A DNA stretch of 64,000 bases from positions 116,160,676-116,224,675 of the forward strand of contig CM060897.1 of the NCBI GenBank assembly GCA_030762935.1, read 5' to 3'. Within the stretch, counting starts at the first letter, position 1. The number at the start of each line of letters is the position of its first letter. The DNA comes from Hymenopus coronatus (taxonomy: Eukaryota; Arthropoda; Insecta; Mantodea; Hymenopodidae). The notes beneath the pieces are model-generated. The model had not been told where the DNA came from. It made no database searches and saw only the letters and a program-made list of their open reading frames with translations. Shown piece by piece: positions 12,318 to 23,285 of this stretch. The position numbers and the translations under genes were made by a program.

Positions 12318-12800
12318 GTGAAGTTTCACTCAACTGATGCTCTTAAATTAATGTGTTTTGTCTACTTTAGCTCCATCATCGAGTATGGAATAATATTCTG
12401 GGGTAATTTAGTGGATGGAAAATGTATATTCCGCATACAGAAGAAGGCAATACCAATAATCTATAAAGCTTATAGCAGACAGTCATGCAAAAAACTATTT
12501 AAAAATTGGGCGTACTCTCCTTGTCTTATGTTTATATATTTCCATTTTATAATTCTACACAGTTAATAGATATAGCTTTATAACAAACATGAAAAGCCAT
12601 AACATTAATACTAGATAAAAGAGGTATATTCATCGTCCCAAAGCTAATTTTTGTTTCTTGCAGAAAGGTGTATATTACGAAAGAATTAAAATATTTAATG
12701 CTCTCCCCTGTAATCTGAAGGAAAAGGTTAGTAATTCAGAGATTTTAAGGCTTCTCTTAAGGAGTATCTATGCAATAAGTAATTTTATTCTGTAGATGAA
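12318..12800 (+). pseudogene. LINE (non-LTR retrotransposon) reverse transcriptase C-terminal fragment
   Basis: The translation from 12318 reads ...MCFVYFSSIIEYGIIFWGN, then RIQKKAIPIIYKAYSRQSCK and KLFKNWAYSPCLMFIY. Known family context: this string is the hallmark of the region just after the palm of jockey/CR1-type LINE reverse transcriptases (SYGIIFWGN, LQKRAIR, SCRxLFKxLxILPL). It stops at 12564-12566, but related sequence continues out of frame. GTGTATATTACGAAAG, CTCTCCCCTGTAATCTGAAG and AAGGAGTATCTATGCAATAAG match the usual KIFNxLP / LKEYL tail, up to about 12800. It is therefore a dead, 5'-truncated insertion with frameshifts and no catalytic FADD motif. It lies between a SINE fragment and an HER fragment. 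Confidence 0.7.
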
Positions 12801-12895
12801 TGTTGAAGTGACAAATCTGTCTGACAATACCTTAATATCTAATGTTTTATAGGTATTACAATGTATTGGATTAGTGTATGTTAGTGTGTGTATGT

Positions 12896-13056
12896 TACTG
12901 AACTTAAGCACCAAGTTTGGTATTTAACCAACTTTTCGTTCTAGAACTAGGTTGTCCACCGTCATAAACCCACGGACCTTTTTTGTCGACGTCAAATTTT
13001 GGGTGGAACACTTTCTATATACACTGTGTACATCGTACGTATAGAGAAAGTAAAAA
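12896..13056 (+). repeat. HER fragment, hairpin end
   Basis: It runs from CTTAAGCACCAAGTTTGGTA through a shortened CA-rich part to TATACACTGTGTACATCGTA and GAGAAAGTAAAAA. Confidence 0.7.
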
Positions 13057-13089
13057 CTGATAAGTGATAAGTAAGTATGAGTGTGTGGA

Positions 13090-13629
13090 AAATATTCAGA
13101 CAGAGGGAGAGAGGCAGAGAGAGACGGAGAGAGATGTTTTTAAAGGAATCATCATGTTTTCAGTTCCTTTGGGCAGCTCTATAATGAATATTATCTGTTT
13201 TTACGTTTTCAGATAATCCCTGAGGATTAGAACTGATATTAGCTGAACTCCTCGTTAATCCGGCTTTAATTAATTAACGACGTATTACATCAGTAAGAAT
13301 ACATGTAGTACGTGTTAATTAAAGCTGTATTACAACATGATGGTGCAGCATTTTGCTTGTTATGATGTCACTAAGTAGGGTTATGGGACACAATCTTGCC
13401 ATGCTGATCAGACATGTTTACGTGAACCAGTATGCAAATGAGAGTTGCTTCATCAAATATGGAGCCTGCCTCTTATCAACTCATCATATAACTAATTTAC
13501 GTCGATAACACATCTTCACAAGTGAAGATCCAGGTTGAAGATCCTGGCGTAATTTCCTGTCGTCTCTAACGCTGTAATAATGCAAGTTCCTCTCCTGTTT
13601 TCGGCTTTGGAACAGACACGAAAAGGAGA
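13090..13629. other. Low-complexity GA tract and unassigned DNA
   Basis: A purine-rich tract (GAGAGAGG, GAGAGAGAC) occupies 13098-13131. At about 13262-13324 an imperfect inverted repeat has arms CTTTAATTAATTAACG and CGTGTTAATTAAAG. No gene is recognised. Confidence 0.45.
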
Positions 13630-14553
13630 AAAAAACTGATGTGTTCCATTCACATGACTTTCTCTACATCTCTACAATAAATTATTGTTAAAATACTTAT
13701 TCTTCTATTTAATTAATGCTAATCGAAGAAAAATTAGCAGAAAGCGTCTTATTACTTGCTTCCTTGTTAGTACAGGATAATGAAGTAGTAAACTAGGCCA
13801 AATCAACAGTCAAATACTTTAGAAGCTGGTTATTATGTGGTTGAAGTATCTTTGTTTATATGGACAGCATTTGACAAATTCTCTTATGCAAAAGTATAAG
13901 TATTTTAAAGCTGAAACTAATAACAAAAAATATTTAAAAAACGGTTAACTACTCGAAAAAATTTTGATATATAACACAAAATGTGTGATTTAACGAGATC
14001 TACAGTTTTTAAGTAAGTTTTTGTCTATCTCTTTTGGTTTACCAGTTATGCAAAATTCCGCAAAATTCATTCGGAATAAACATGTCTTCAGAGGCTATTC
14101 CTAGAAAGTTGAAAATATACATTTTTTATGTCATGTAAATATCTTAAGTATAAGAGATTTTAATCAAAATTGTTAGAACCATTTTTAAGAAAATCAAACT
14201 TTTCATAAAAAAGTTCTATGTAAAGGATACTTGGGGTTGGGGAGATTTTCTTGAAAATCTTCGTGTCGCATCCTTGGAAGATACTGAACTTGAATACAAG
14301 TTTGAATATTTAACGGCCTTTACTTTTTTGAGCTATGCTGTCCACAAGCGCGCGCACACACACACACAGACCCACATACACACAGACACTCACACAGACA
14401 GACAGATATATACACGGACATTTTTCTAAATATGCTTTTCTTTGGATTCAGAGGGACTAAAAACGTTTATTTCCAGTGTAATCGAATTCTTGGGTAAAAT
14501 ACAATACCTCCTCTATACACTATGTACATAGTACTTGTAGAGAAAGTAAAAAA
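13630..14553 (+). repeat. HER copy, full length
   Basis: It starts with A-tract and CTGATGTGTTCCATTCACAT and ends TATACACTATGTACATAGTA, CTTGTAGAGAAAGTA and a 9-bp A-tract. The CA-rich tract (14347-14414) is expanded. Both ends are intact, which makes this a useful reference in the + orientation. Confidence 0.85.
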
Positions 14554-14647
14554 AAAGTACGTCTCTTTACTCCGTACATACTACACAGCAGGTGCAGCAA
14601 TCAACCCAAAATGCGGTAGCATAAATTCCATTGGACCTCCCGAATCG

Positions 14648-15225
14648 AAAACTGTAATTTGTTCTATTTACATTATTGTTGAAAAGCGTATTATTCTATC
14701 CACTTCATGACAATCGAGATAAACATTAGAATAAATTGCCTTATTACTTGCTTCCTTCTAAGCGGAAGGGAAATAAGAGAGAACATTAGGCTAAAGCGAT
14801 AGTACAATCTTTTAAAAGGATGAATCAAATTCATTCCTTTGTATGTCCAGGAGTTGACAAATTTCTGTAAGAGTAAAGCACTTTAAAATTGAAACTAATA
14901 ACAAGGAATACCTACCTCGAAAGTGCTCAATTCCACAAAATTTTGAATGTGACATGAACTGTGTATTTTATCGAGATCTACATTTTTTTTAAAGTAGGTG
15001 TTTGTCCATCTCTTACGGTTTACTATTTAGGCAAAGTTCAGCAAAATTCATCCAGGAAAAATAGGACTTCAGAGGCTATTTCCATAAAATTCAAAACAAA
15101 TATTTTTTTTCATGCAAATATGTTTAATGTGTGGTACTTTAATGAACATTTCCAGTTTTTTTTTTTTTTTTCATGTAAAGAGTAAATTGGGCTATGAGAA
15201 TTTTCCTCAGAATGTTCGTGCACTG
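14648..15225 (+). repeat. HER copy, both ends damaged
   Basis: The left end is recognisable as TGTTCTATTTAC, with the CTTTCTC block deleted. The body runs to AAATTGGGCTATGAGAATTT and is then lost. A T-tract lies at 15158-15170. Confidence 0.65.
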
Positions 15226-15565
15226 CAACCTACACAGATATATTGTGGCTGACACCCTTTCAGGAGGATGGGATGAGGTGAGGGAAGAGGAAAGCACATT
15301 TAATGTGTTTGTAAACGATGGTGCAAGGATTTTGGTCAGAATGTTGGCCTTGATAAGACTAAATTACTCAGTTTGATATCAAATTCAAACCACAGTCAAA
15401 CACAATGGTGGAGGAATTATGGCATAGGGATGTAGGGCTGTATCTGTTGTTGGGCTACTTGGGGGTAATGTAGTGCGAGTAGGCATTAGTATTCAAATAT
15501 CATAAAGGAAAATCTCCAAAATGGTAAATGGTTGCATTTAAGCACAGATTACTACGAAGTATGAA
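15226..15565. other. Unassigned DNA between HER fragment and mariner relic
   Basis: No feature is recognised. The 60-codon open frame at 15194-15376 begins inside HER and has no family resemblance. Confidence 0.4.
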
Positions 15566-16710
15566 CAGAAACTAAGGTTACAAAGCCTGCAGTGAAATGA
15601 GTATATTTTATTTCGTACCACCAATACACGCATGAGATTATTTTCCCCTATAATCTCCATATCGGTTGAGACACTTGTCGCTTCGTGAGGTTAGTTTAAA
15701 TATTCCCTCCTTTTAAAAATCCTGTCCTTGGGAGTTCAGCAAGTTTTTGGCAAGTGGTGCACCTCCTCATCTGAGGCAAATCGTCGGTCTGCTAGGTGTT
15801 CCTTCAAGTAAGGAAAAGGGTGAAAGTCACTGGGAGCGAGATAAGGGCAGTAGGGACGGTGGTCGATGATATTCAAGCGAAACTGCTCCAACAGCGTGGT
15901 GGTCTTATGAACTGTATGAGGTCACGTGCAGTCACGAAGGAAAATGCCACCCTCGGTGAGGAGTTCTGGCCGTTTCCTCTGATTGCTTCACGCAATCGTG
16001 TCGCAGTATCGGTCAGCGGTCACTGTGTGCCCTCTTTCCAAATACTCCACGCTGTTCCAAAAATGTGTGGCCGTCATCTTTTCGGCAGATGATGCTTTTT
16101 AAAACTTCTTTGTTTTTGGAGAAGAGGAGTGTTTTCACCTCATTCTCGACTGTTTACTGATGAGTCTATAGTGGTGGTTCCATGTTTTGTTACCCGCGAC
16201 AAAGCGGTAAAGAAAGCTGTTTCCTTCCACGGAGAACCGTTGTAAAAATTACAGACTTGCTTCCATGCGCTTCTCTTTGTGAAAGTTGGACAGATTTCGT
16301 AGCACCCATCGGGAACACACTGTACAGCACTGCAGAATATCGTGAAAAATATGAAGAATGCTTCTAAAAGGCACTTCTGTTGTACTGTCATATATGTTGA
16401 CGTAATCCTCCTGGTGTCCTGAATCAGCTCCCTCATGCAAGACATTACAGTTTCTCCATAAACATTTATCAGGTTTCGGTGAATGTCAGTCGCGAAGGTT
16501 TCTCCCTCAGAAATCGAATAACTGAGCGGATTTCTTCGATAGAAAAGTTTTCAAACGAGTCGCCTTTTGTGTTTACCTTGCCGTACCACTGAGGTGGCAG
16601 GTGGCTGAAACTCTGCACAGTTGCCAAATGCGTATATTAGAATTACCCACACTACAGTTCGTTGTGAAAGACAAAACACTAAATAAATGGGCCTGTAACC
16701 TTATGTTCTG
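15566..16710 (-). mobile_element. mariner-like transposon relic with TIRs
   Basis: The ends carry inverted repeats: CAGAAACTAAGGTTACA on the left, and CAGAACATAAGGTTACAG when the right end is read on the minus strand. The enclosed minus-strand sequence is a decayed mariner transposase. The length of 1145 bp is somewhat short for a mariner (usually about 1.3 kb), consistent with internal deletions. Confidence 0.7.
15640..16565 (-). pseudogene. mariner transposase pseudogene (D34D type), heavily decayed
   Basis: Piecing the three minus-strand frames together gives mariner landmarks in order. The N-terminal helix-turn-helix reads FSIEEIRSVIRFLREKPS, then IHRNLINVYGE. The linker reads CSRWVLRNL and HKEKRMEAS. 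A catalytic first-Asp region appears as FVAGNKTW (family: VTGDETW, so the Asp is lost). Further on come KRPELLTEGGI, IDHRPYCPYLAPSDFHPFP (third catalytic Asp region), KEHLADRRFASDEEV, and a C-terminus resembling KCLNRYGDY. Numerous stops and frameshifts separate these blocks, and the middle HDNA motif is unreadable. The small open frames at 15796-16092, 16140-16445 and 16249-16440 are pieces or shadows of it. Confidence 0.75.
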
Positions 16711-17231
16711 ATCATCTTTTCAACAGACAATGACCCTAATTATACGGCAACAATTATTTGGAAATGGTTGTTGTTTCATACGCCCAACAATCTCAAGTTT
16801 CAACACACAGCGGAGACCTTAATCCAATTTGACATCTCTGGAGCACACTACAGAATGGTCAGAAAACGTGAAATACGTAGTAAGACAACCTTGAAACAAT
16901 TCTACAAAAAGAATGACAAAATACACCAAAAACCTTTTCATTCCATATCAAAGAGGTCAGAAAAAGTTATGCATACCAGAGCAATGCCCATATATGTAGT
17001 ATTAAAATTGTATTTGGATACATAAATTGTCATTATATTTTAATGATTTATAGCTTTTCCCCACTATGTAAAGCCAGCTGGTACTATAGATATATTTGAT
17101 TTCTGTAGAAGACTAATTTGGCTAATATTTTGGCATAGAGATTCATAAGGAAATTTCATAGTGTTAGTTTATTATTTGTTTCTTATCTTAGAAGTAATAA
17201 GCAAGATTTTTCTAACTAAACAAGGTTTATA
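16711..17231. other. Unassigned DNA
   Basis: The 85-codon open frame at 16768-17025 (Lys/Arg-rich: REIRSKTTLKQFYKKNDKIH) is the only notable object. It has no recognised domain and is followed by AT-rich sequence. A gene fragment cannot be excluded, but there is no positive support. Confidence 0.35.
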
Positions 17232-17967
17232 ATTTTTACTTTCTCTAACATGTAAGTATAATGTATATAATAGGTAAAGAAGGTATTGTCATAGCAAGAT
17301 ATCACTGAAATACATGTTTTGAGGGCTAACGAATCCAAAAAAATTAGAAAAAGGTGGTTGTTCGTGTTTGTTTTTCTGTGTGTGTCTGTGTATATTTGCC
17401 ACTGTGTACAGCATAATTTAAAAAGTCAGTTAAATACCTAATTTGTATTTAAGTTCAGTATCTCCCAAAGACATTCTGAAAAATCCCCCACCTCAAATTA
17501 TCCCTATTTTCTGATTGACTTTTACATAACTGGTAAACTGTAAAAGATAAATAAACACTTACCACACAAAAAGTGTAGATCTCCTTGAATCACAGAATTT
17601 ACTGCCTTCAGTTTTTTTTTGAGCTAATCATTTCCGAGATATTCCTTGTTATTGGTTTTAAAATTTCCAATACCTGAATCTTCTAGAATAGAAAGACGTT
17701 ATTGAATTTTTCATACTGGGTTATTCAAAGAGAAGAGAATTTCAATTGCATGACACAGTAATTAGCTTATAAATGATTTGAGTACTGCATAAGCGTAGCC
17801 TTTTTTTTTTTTTTTTTTATTTTTCTTTCTACTTATAAAAGAGCAAATAATAAGACATGTTCTGCTAATGTTTATCTATATTTCCAAAAAGCAGATAGAA
17901 GAATAAGTTTTTGTAAGAATAGTTTGGAGAACAGATGGAGAAAATTGTGCATGAAACACTCCAGTCT
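17232..17967 (-). repeat. HER copy forming one arm of an inverted pair
   Basis: It starts ATTTTTACTTTCTCTAACAT with a degenerate hairpin and ends GAAACACTCCAGTCT. It is followed at once by a + oriented copy, so the pair makes a head-to-head palindrome with hairpins outermost. A 20-bp T-tract lies at 17799-17818. Confidence 0.75.
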
Positions 17968-17968
17968 C

Positions 17969-18601
17969 GTCCTTTAAAAGTTGGTTGCTATGTGAAACAA
18001 TAGAAATTCCAAGTTTAAGTGACTAAAATTGAAACCAATAATCCGGAATATCTCGAAAGGGGTGAAATCTAGAAAAAAATGAATATGACGTAAATTGTGT
18101 GTTTTAACAAGATCTGCATTGTCTGTAGTAAGTTTTTTGTATATCTCTTACGGTTTGCCAATTATACAAAAGCCATCCATAGTTCTTCAGAGCCTATTCC
18201 CAGAAAATTCTAGAAATACATTTCGTTTGCCTTAAAATATCTTAAACATAAGGTACTTTAATCAAAATCGTTAGTGCCATTTTTGAGAAAATCAAAGTTT
18301 TCGAAACATTTTCTATGTAAAGGGTAGTTTGGAGTGGGGGGATTTTCTTGAAAATCTCAGTGTCGCATCCTTGGAAGATATCAAATTTAAATGCCAAGTT
18401 TGGTATTTAACGGTATTTTCGTTTTTGAGCTATGCTGCTCACACACACACACAGGGACCTTTTTCTAAAAGTGCTTTTTTTTTGGATTTAGGGCGACCCG
18501 AAACGTATGTTTCCAGTGAAATCTCGGAATCGAATTTTTGGATGCAAATACAATACTTTCTCTATACTCTATGTACATAGTACGTGTAGAGAAAGTAAAA
18601 A
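17969..18601 (+). repeat. HER copy, 5'-truncated, second arm of inverted pair
   Basis: It begins within the family at TCCTTTAAAAGTTGGTTGCT and runs to TATACTCTATGTACATAGTA, CGTGTAGAGAAAGTAAAAA. The hairpin end is well preserved. Confidence 0.75.
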
Positions 18602-19549
18602 TTATTATAGTAACTCTCACTCAACCACACAATATAAACGTTGCAGCTGAGGTGACTAACGCAACGCTGCATGAGAACTCGCTGGTGAAACATCCACAAC
18701 AAATATTTCAAAAGACTACACTCAAAACTTCGGTCTAATGACTTCAGAAATTATGAATATTCATTTGTTGTGAATCTCTACGTGCCACACGTGGTTGGTA
18801 ATTATTCGGTGAACCAAAATTGGCTCAGTTCGCGAATTTTCATTAAAATCCCAACATCAAATGTTATTCAAAATCATTCAAACGCTAGAACGATTTTAAT
18901 TTACGGGTGAACCAACATGCATCAAAGCAAACACGCGCCAAAATTGTTGGATACATGTTTCGCAATGGCAATGAACATTTGTGTATAGCATGCTATCGTA
19001 AACACAAGGTATTAAAATGATAAGGCAAAACTATCGGATTCAAACAGATATGCGTATCTAAGTTGTAAATCTCGTTTTGCTAATATGTACATATATACGT
19101 ACTTACTGCAGCCCACATAGGGACTTTATCCAGCTGTAAACCGTTCATTAGCAGAAGTAATTTCATATTGGCAAACTTACTGTGAAATATATTATACAGT
19201 ATGTATGTATTGGTTCGTACGAAGTTAGATGTCTCGCATTTCGGAAGCACCGTGTTTAATCTCCGTTTATCTCTCACTTTGACTTTAGGTTTTTCATAGT
19301 TTTATTTGGTCGGTAGACGATAGAGTGATTTCTCATCTGTTACGATTTCCTTTTCCTCCTTTCCCTTTCATTCAATTTCCTTCTTATTTCATGTGTGCTT
19401 TAAGGGGACAGATAAGTGAAAATTCAAGGTTTTGGATCACGTTTGTGACTTTTTGTGTCATTATTTACATTCTTTATTTGCTTCTCTATTTAAATGGTGT
19501 AAATATTCTCTGTGAACTTTTTTTAAATATGTGAGTGGCCATTTAGTGG
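18602..19549. other. Unassigned DNA
   Basis: About 0.95 kb with no recognised element. Open frames at 19080-19277 (minus) and 19325-19534 (plus) have no family resemblance, and the latter overlaps the run-up to an HER fragment. Confidence 0.4.
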
Positions 19550-19804
19550 CCATTTGGTGTGGTGCTATTTTGTTGAAAATCTTAATGTCATATCCTTGGA
19601 AGATGTTGAAATTTAATATCAAATTTGAATATTCGTTTTTGAACTATACTGTTCACTGACATACAGACACATACACAAATATATACTGCTGATTTTGGAA
19701 TTAGGGTACCTCAAAAAGTATTTTCAGTGACATCTCAATATCGATTTTTTATGTAATACCAAACATTCTCTACTATGTGCATGTTGTACGTGAAAGAGAA
19801 AGTA
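19550..19804 (+). repeat. HER fragment, hairpin half
   Basis: It runs from GTTGAAAATCTTAATGTCAT to CTCTACTATGTGCATGTTGT and GAGAAAGTAAAC. Confidence 0.65.
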
Positions 19805-19807
19805 AAC

Positions 19808-20104
19808 AATGACTTTCTCTACCCATTCTGTAGAAAAGCTTCTTCTTTTGTCTACTTAATATTAATCGACCGCGCGCGCGAACGCCCATGTGTGTATGTG
19901 TGCACTTGGTATTTATGTTCAGATCTTCCAAGGATGCGACAAAAAGTTTTCAGGATAATCCCTCCAGCCCATACTAGCTTTTGCATGGAAAAAGTTTTGA
20001 AAACCTTTTCGAAAATGGCTCTAACGGTTTTTACCAAAATACTGCATATTATAGAGAGATATATGAGTAATATAATTATATCTTGAATTTTCTGGGAATA
20101 GCCT
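19808..20104. repeat. HER mosaic: + end piece joined to - internal piece
   Basis: 19808-19872 matches the left end in + orientation (AATGACTTTCTCTACCCATT then AAGCTTCTTCTTTTG). From about 19905 the sequence continues with the internal part in - orientation (ACTTGGTATTTATGTTCAGA to TTCTGGGAATAGCC). This is an inverted fusion with loss of the intervening half. Confidence 0.6.
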
Positions 20105-20815
20105 GTGCTGCGGTAACGGATTATAGGGGTACCGGGCTCGTATCCCGCGTAAAGATTTTGGCTGTTTAGGAATTGTGTGGAGATGTGGGCGCCCTAGCGC
20201 AGGATTTTGTTAGCACGGAATATGTTTCAGGTGTAGTAGGACACAAGTGATTTTCTTCAAGTTCCAGATTTTTTAGGAACTAATTTGTATATTATTATTG
20301 TTCGGCCTTTTCTACCGTTGAACACATACGCATTCCTCGTAAATTTTCTACTCTTAAGTTACGCTACTCGACCGCGACTATCATTACTTAATACTTTTGA
20401 CCGTCTTTTTGCAGTGATTTCCTCCGTATTCTGGCGTATTAAATTAACACTATTTCCGTCACAACCAAATTTAGCCCGTTCGGCTCCACCGCGGACCCAA
20501 ATATCACATCTTACCTCCACGAATGTGCCATGCCTAGTGCCAAAAGTGTCGCTTGGCGAGCAAGGGAATTGTTTTATTTTTCCTTGTTATGTCCACCCTC
20601 GGGTAGTGTAACCTCTCTCCTACAGTTCAATGTCCTTCCCTTAACGGTACTATCCTACCTGAGTCGATTGTCAACTCGTGATAACAGTTTGTCCTTGGCT
20701 TCTTCCCTTGCCGTTTTCAGGTACATTTGTCCCCTCTTAGTATAATTTATATTATATTGGCTATAATTTATATTATTAAATAACTTTTAACCCCGTAACA
20801 CAAAATGTACTGTGA
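20105..20815. other. Unassigned DNA with weak tRNA-like block
   Basis: ACCGGGCTCGTATCCCGCG at about 20131-20149 resembles a B box, so a SINE head at 20105-20260 is possible. No A box is convincing. The open frame at 20285-20611 (108 codons) has no recognised domain. Confidence 0.3.
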
Positions 20816-21220
20816 ATACGTTTTCATTCTGAATGACTTTTCAATAACTATGTAACCATAAGAGATGAACAATAACTTATTACACCAAAATATATATATA
20901 TATATATATACCGTTAACATATGACATACAGATTTCTGTGGAGTTAACAATTTTCAAGATATTACTTGCTATGGCAATTTTAAAATACTTAAGGTATTCT
21001 CAAAAGGGAATTTGTCATTCATGTTTATTTTGTTTTGCTCCGGAACATAGCAACCAGTTTTACTATCACCTTAACCCGTGCATTCTTTTATTTTCCCTAT
21101 ACTTATAAGGAACTGTGTAATAAGACAATTTCTTCTAATCTTTATCTTGACTTGCATAAAACAGATGAAAGTATAAGCTTTTGTAAGAATAGTTTTCTGC
21201 TAAGTGAATGAACACCAGGT
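20816..21220 (-). repeat. HER fragment, far half, with (TA)n
   Basis: It matches from CATTCTGAATGACTTTT through AACCATAAGAGATGAACAAT to CTAAGTGAATGAACACCAG. It contains an AT microsatellite at 20889-20911. The next copy starts directly after it. Confidence 0.65.
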
Positions 21221-21362
21221 TTGTTTTACTTTCTCTACCATGTGCAACATATAAAATGCGTAGAGGATGCGTTATATTAAACATTTTATATAGATATTTC
21301 ACCAGAAATGCATGTTTGAAGACCCCGGAACTAAAAAATAAGCATTTTTAGAACAAGGCTGT

Positions 21363-21425
21363 TTTGTGTGTGTGTGTGTGTGTGTTTTTTTTTTGTTTTT
21401 TTTTTTTTTGAGAGAGAGAGGGAGG
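21363..21425. repeat. (GT)n / poly-T / (GA)n microsatellite
   Basis: Consecutive GT, T-rich and GA tracts lie within the microsatellite-prone segment of the HER copy. Confidence 0.8.
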
Positions 21426-21637
21426 GACAGAGTCTGTGACTCTGAACACCATGAGTCAAAAGTGAACAGTTGGTTAACTACCATACTTGGTATTTAAATT
21501 CAGTATCTTCCAACCATGCAAAACGAATATTTTCGAGAAAATTTCCCCAACATATATTACTACCTTTTTCATTGAGGATTTTCGAAATTTTCGATTTTCT
21601 CAAAAAGGGCTCTAATAACTTTCATTAAAACACACAG

Positions 21638-21855
21638 CCCGCCTCGGAATTGTGTGGGTAGTGATTCTGCCTTATACTGAAGAGGTCGCGGGTTCGAATC
21701 TCGCTTAGGGTGAGTTACCGGATAAGATTTTCTCTTATGCTGAGAAGGCGAATGTCGAGTAACTTTAAGCCTCGTGGGCCCCGAGATCATTCAGCATAAT
21801 TTCACCATTTGCATTCATCGTCCAATATGGCCAACTAGGTTAATGGACGTTAAGT
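21638..21855 (+). mobile_element. tRNA-derived SINE inserted in HER
   Basis: GGTCGCGGGTTCGAATCTCG at 21686-21705 is a good B box, and TTGTGTGGGTAGTGATTCTG upstream occupies the A-box position. The tail region (GAGAAGGCGAATGTCGAGTA ... AACTAGGTTAATGGACG) is shared with the fragment at 12186-12280, which shows a repeated family. It is followed by an A-rich tail with AAATAAAC repeats. HER sequence resumes near 21925. Confidence 0.75.
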
Positions 21856-22401
21856 CAAAAAAATAAACAAGAAAATAAATTATAAAATAAAAATTAATTA
21901 ACAAAACAGGCCTAATTTTGACGCTTTATGCCAAATAAATCTTGTAACTTGCACTTTCCGAAAATAGCTTCTAGAATCCTCTTCATTCTGGATGGCTTTT
22001 GCATAACTGCTAAAGCGTAAGAGATAGACGAAGTCTTACCATAGGAAAATACATATTTCTATAAAGCACACAATTTATTTAAACTCATTTTTGAGGAACC
22101 CATCTCGGAATATTCCCTATTATTATAGTACATTTTCCAATACTTACAGTTTTCTCAAATGAAGTGTGCTATTATTTTAAGTTCTTTCTTTCTTTTATCC
22201 TGGTCATGCAAATAGAATGACATTTTAAATTTATTACAAATTATTCGAATTGATTATCGATTTTTCCTAGCATATTCCCTTATTTCCCTTGATCCTACAA
22301 GAAAATATGGAGTGATAAAATAATTTCTACTGTTATTGATACTGATCGGTATGAAGTAAATATAGGAATAAACTTTAGTAAGAATATTTTGCTGTAAAAT
22401 A

Positions 22402-23285
22402 CAGGGTAATTCAAAAATACTTTTACAACGTCTGGGGATGGATTCCTGACATCGAAAAGAGAAAATATATTCACATAAACAAGTGCTCTAAAACGCTTTG
22501 TTTTAGCATTATTAATTTAGTAATGCCAGTCACCTTCAACGGTTTCCGGGTCCAACCAAATGATTGATTTATGCACACATAGGAAGACTTTGATCCATTT
22601 TACCCTGCAGAGTAGGCCTTGTGTTGTCATGGCTGCTTGTTAACTTTTGTCATTTATCAGACGTGTAATACATTCCGTTAGTATGCCTTACAAGTGCTGT
22701 CTATAGGGGCTTCATTCACCACCCTCTCCCAGAAAAAATGCCTCTGCAAATAAGAAGAAACACGTGGTTTATACACATTTTAGTTTCATTGTTCGAGATG
22801 CACTTGCTGGTATCTAGCATGAAGATGGATAGGTAGAGAAGGATCAGTTCCATGGCCTCCACATTTCACCGATCTCAAACCTTAGAATTGTTTTAACTTT
22901 TGGGGACATCTTAAACTATTGATTTATGCAGCAGACATCCCATATTTAGAAACTCTTAATTTGCGTGTCATATAAGCCTGCGAAATCGCACAATGACTGG
23001 GAATATTTGACATTCCATGCTTCGACGAGTGCATGCGTATCTAGAAGCAAGAGGAGATCATTTAGATAATTTTCTTCAAGTGCGTTTGAGTGGAACACCT
23101 TCTAACAACTAAATGCCAAGAATAGAACAAACTGTCACTTTAAAATGTTTTGATTAATAACATTTTGGCACAACAATAAATCGAGAACGAAGGGTTTTGG
23201 GACATGTGCTTATATAAATAGTGTTTCTTGTTTCTATGTAAGGAATCTATCTCCAAAGTTTGTAAAAGAATTTTTGAATCAGCCA
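22402..23285 (+). mobile_element. Tc1/mariner-superfamily transposon with about 90-bp TIRs
   Basis: The left end CAGGGTAATTCAAAAATACT and what follows (TTTTACAACG, GGGGATGGATTCCTGACAT, CAAGTGCTCTAAAACG) are matched over about 90 bp by the reverse complement of the right end (GGCTGATTCAAAAATTCTTT, TACAAACTTTGG, AGATAGATTCCTTACAT). TA dinucleotides flank both sides (22400-22401 and 23286-23287), as expected for TA target duplication. The insertion splits an HER copy. At 884 bp it is too short to hold a whole transposase. Confidence 0.8.
22800..23115 (+). pseudogene. Transposase C-terminal fragment (Tc1/mariner superfamily, DUF4817-associated type)
   Basis: Plus-strand frames give WIGREGSVPWPPHF, then NCFNFWGHLKLLIYAAD, ACEIAQ, GIFDIPCFDECM. 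Family knowledge: insect elements whose N-terminal helix-turn-helix is Pfam DUF4817 carry the corresponding string WIGRGGPxxWPPRSPDLTPLDFFLWGHLK...VY and ...ERVRxSMxRR near their C-terminus. The final catalytic region (SPDLTPLD) reads FTDLKP followed by a stop. Everything N-terminal to WIG is missing, and stops break the rest. It cannot be active. Confidence 0.65.

Noticed and set aside
13262..13324. Imperfect AT-rich inverted repeat as a terminator or ncRNA hairpin
   Set aside because: It is TTAATTAA-rich low-complexity sequence with no transcript context.
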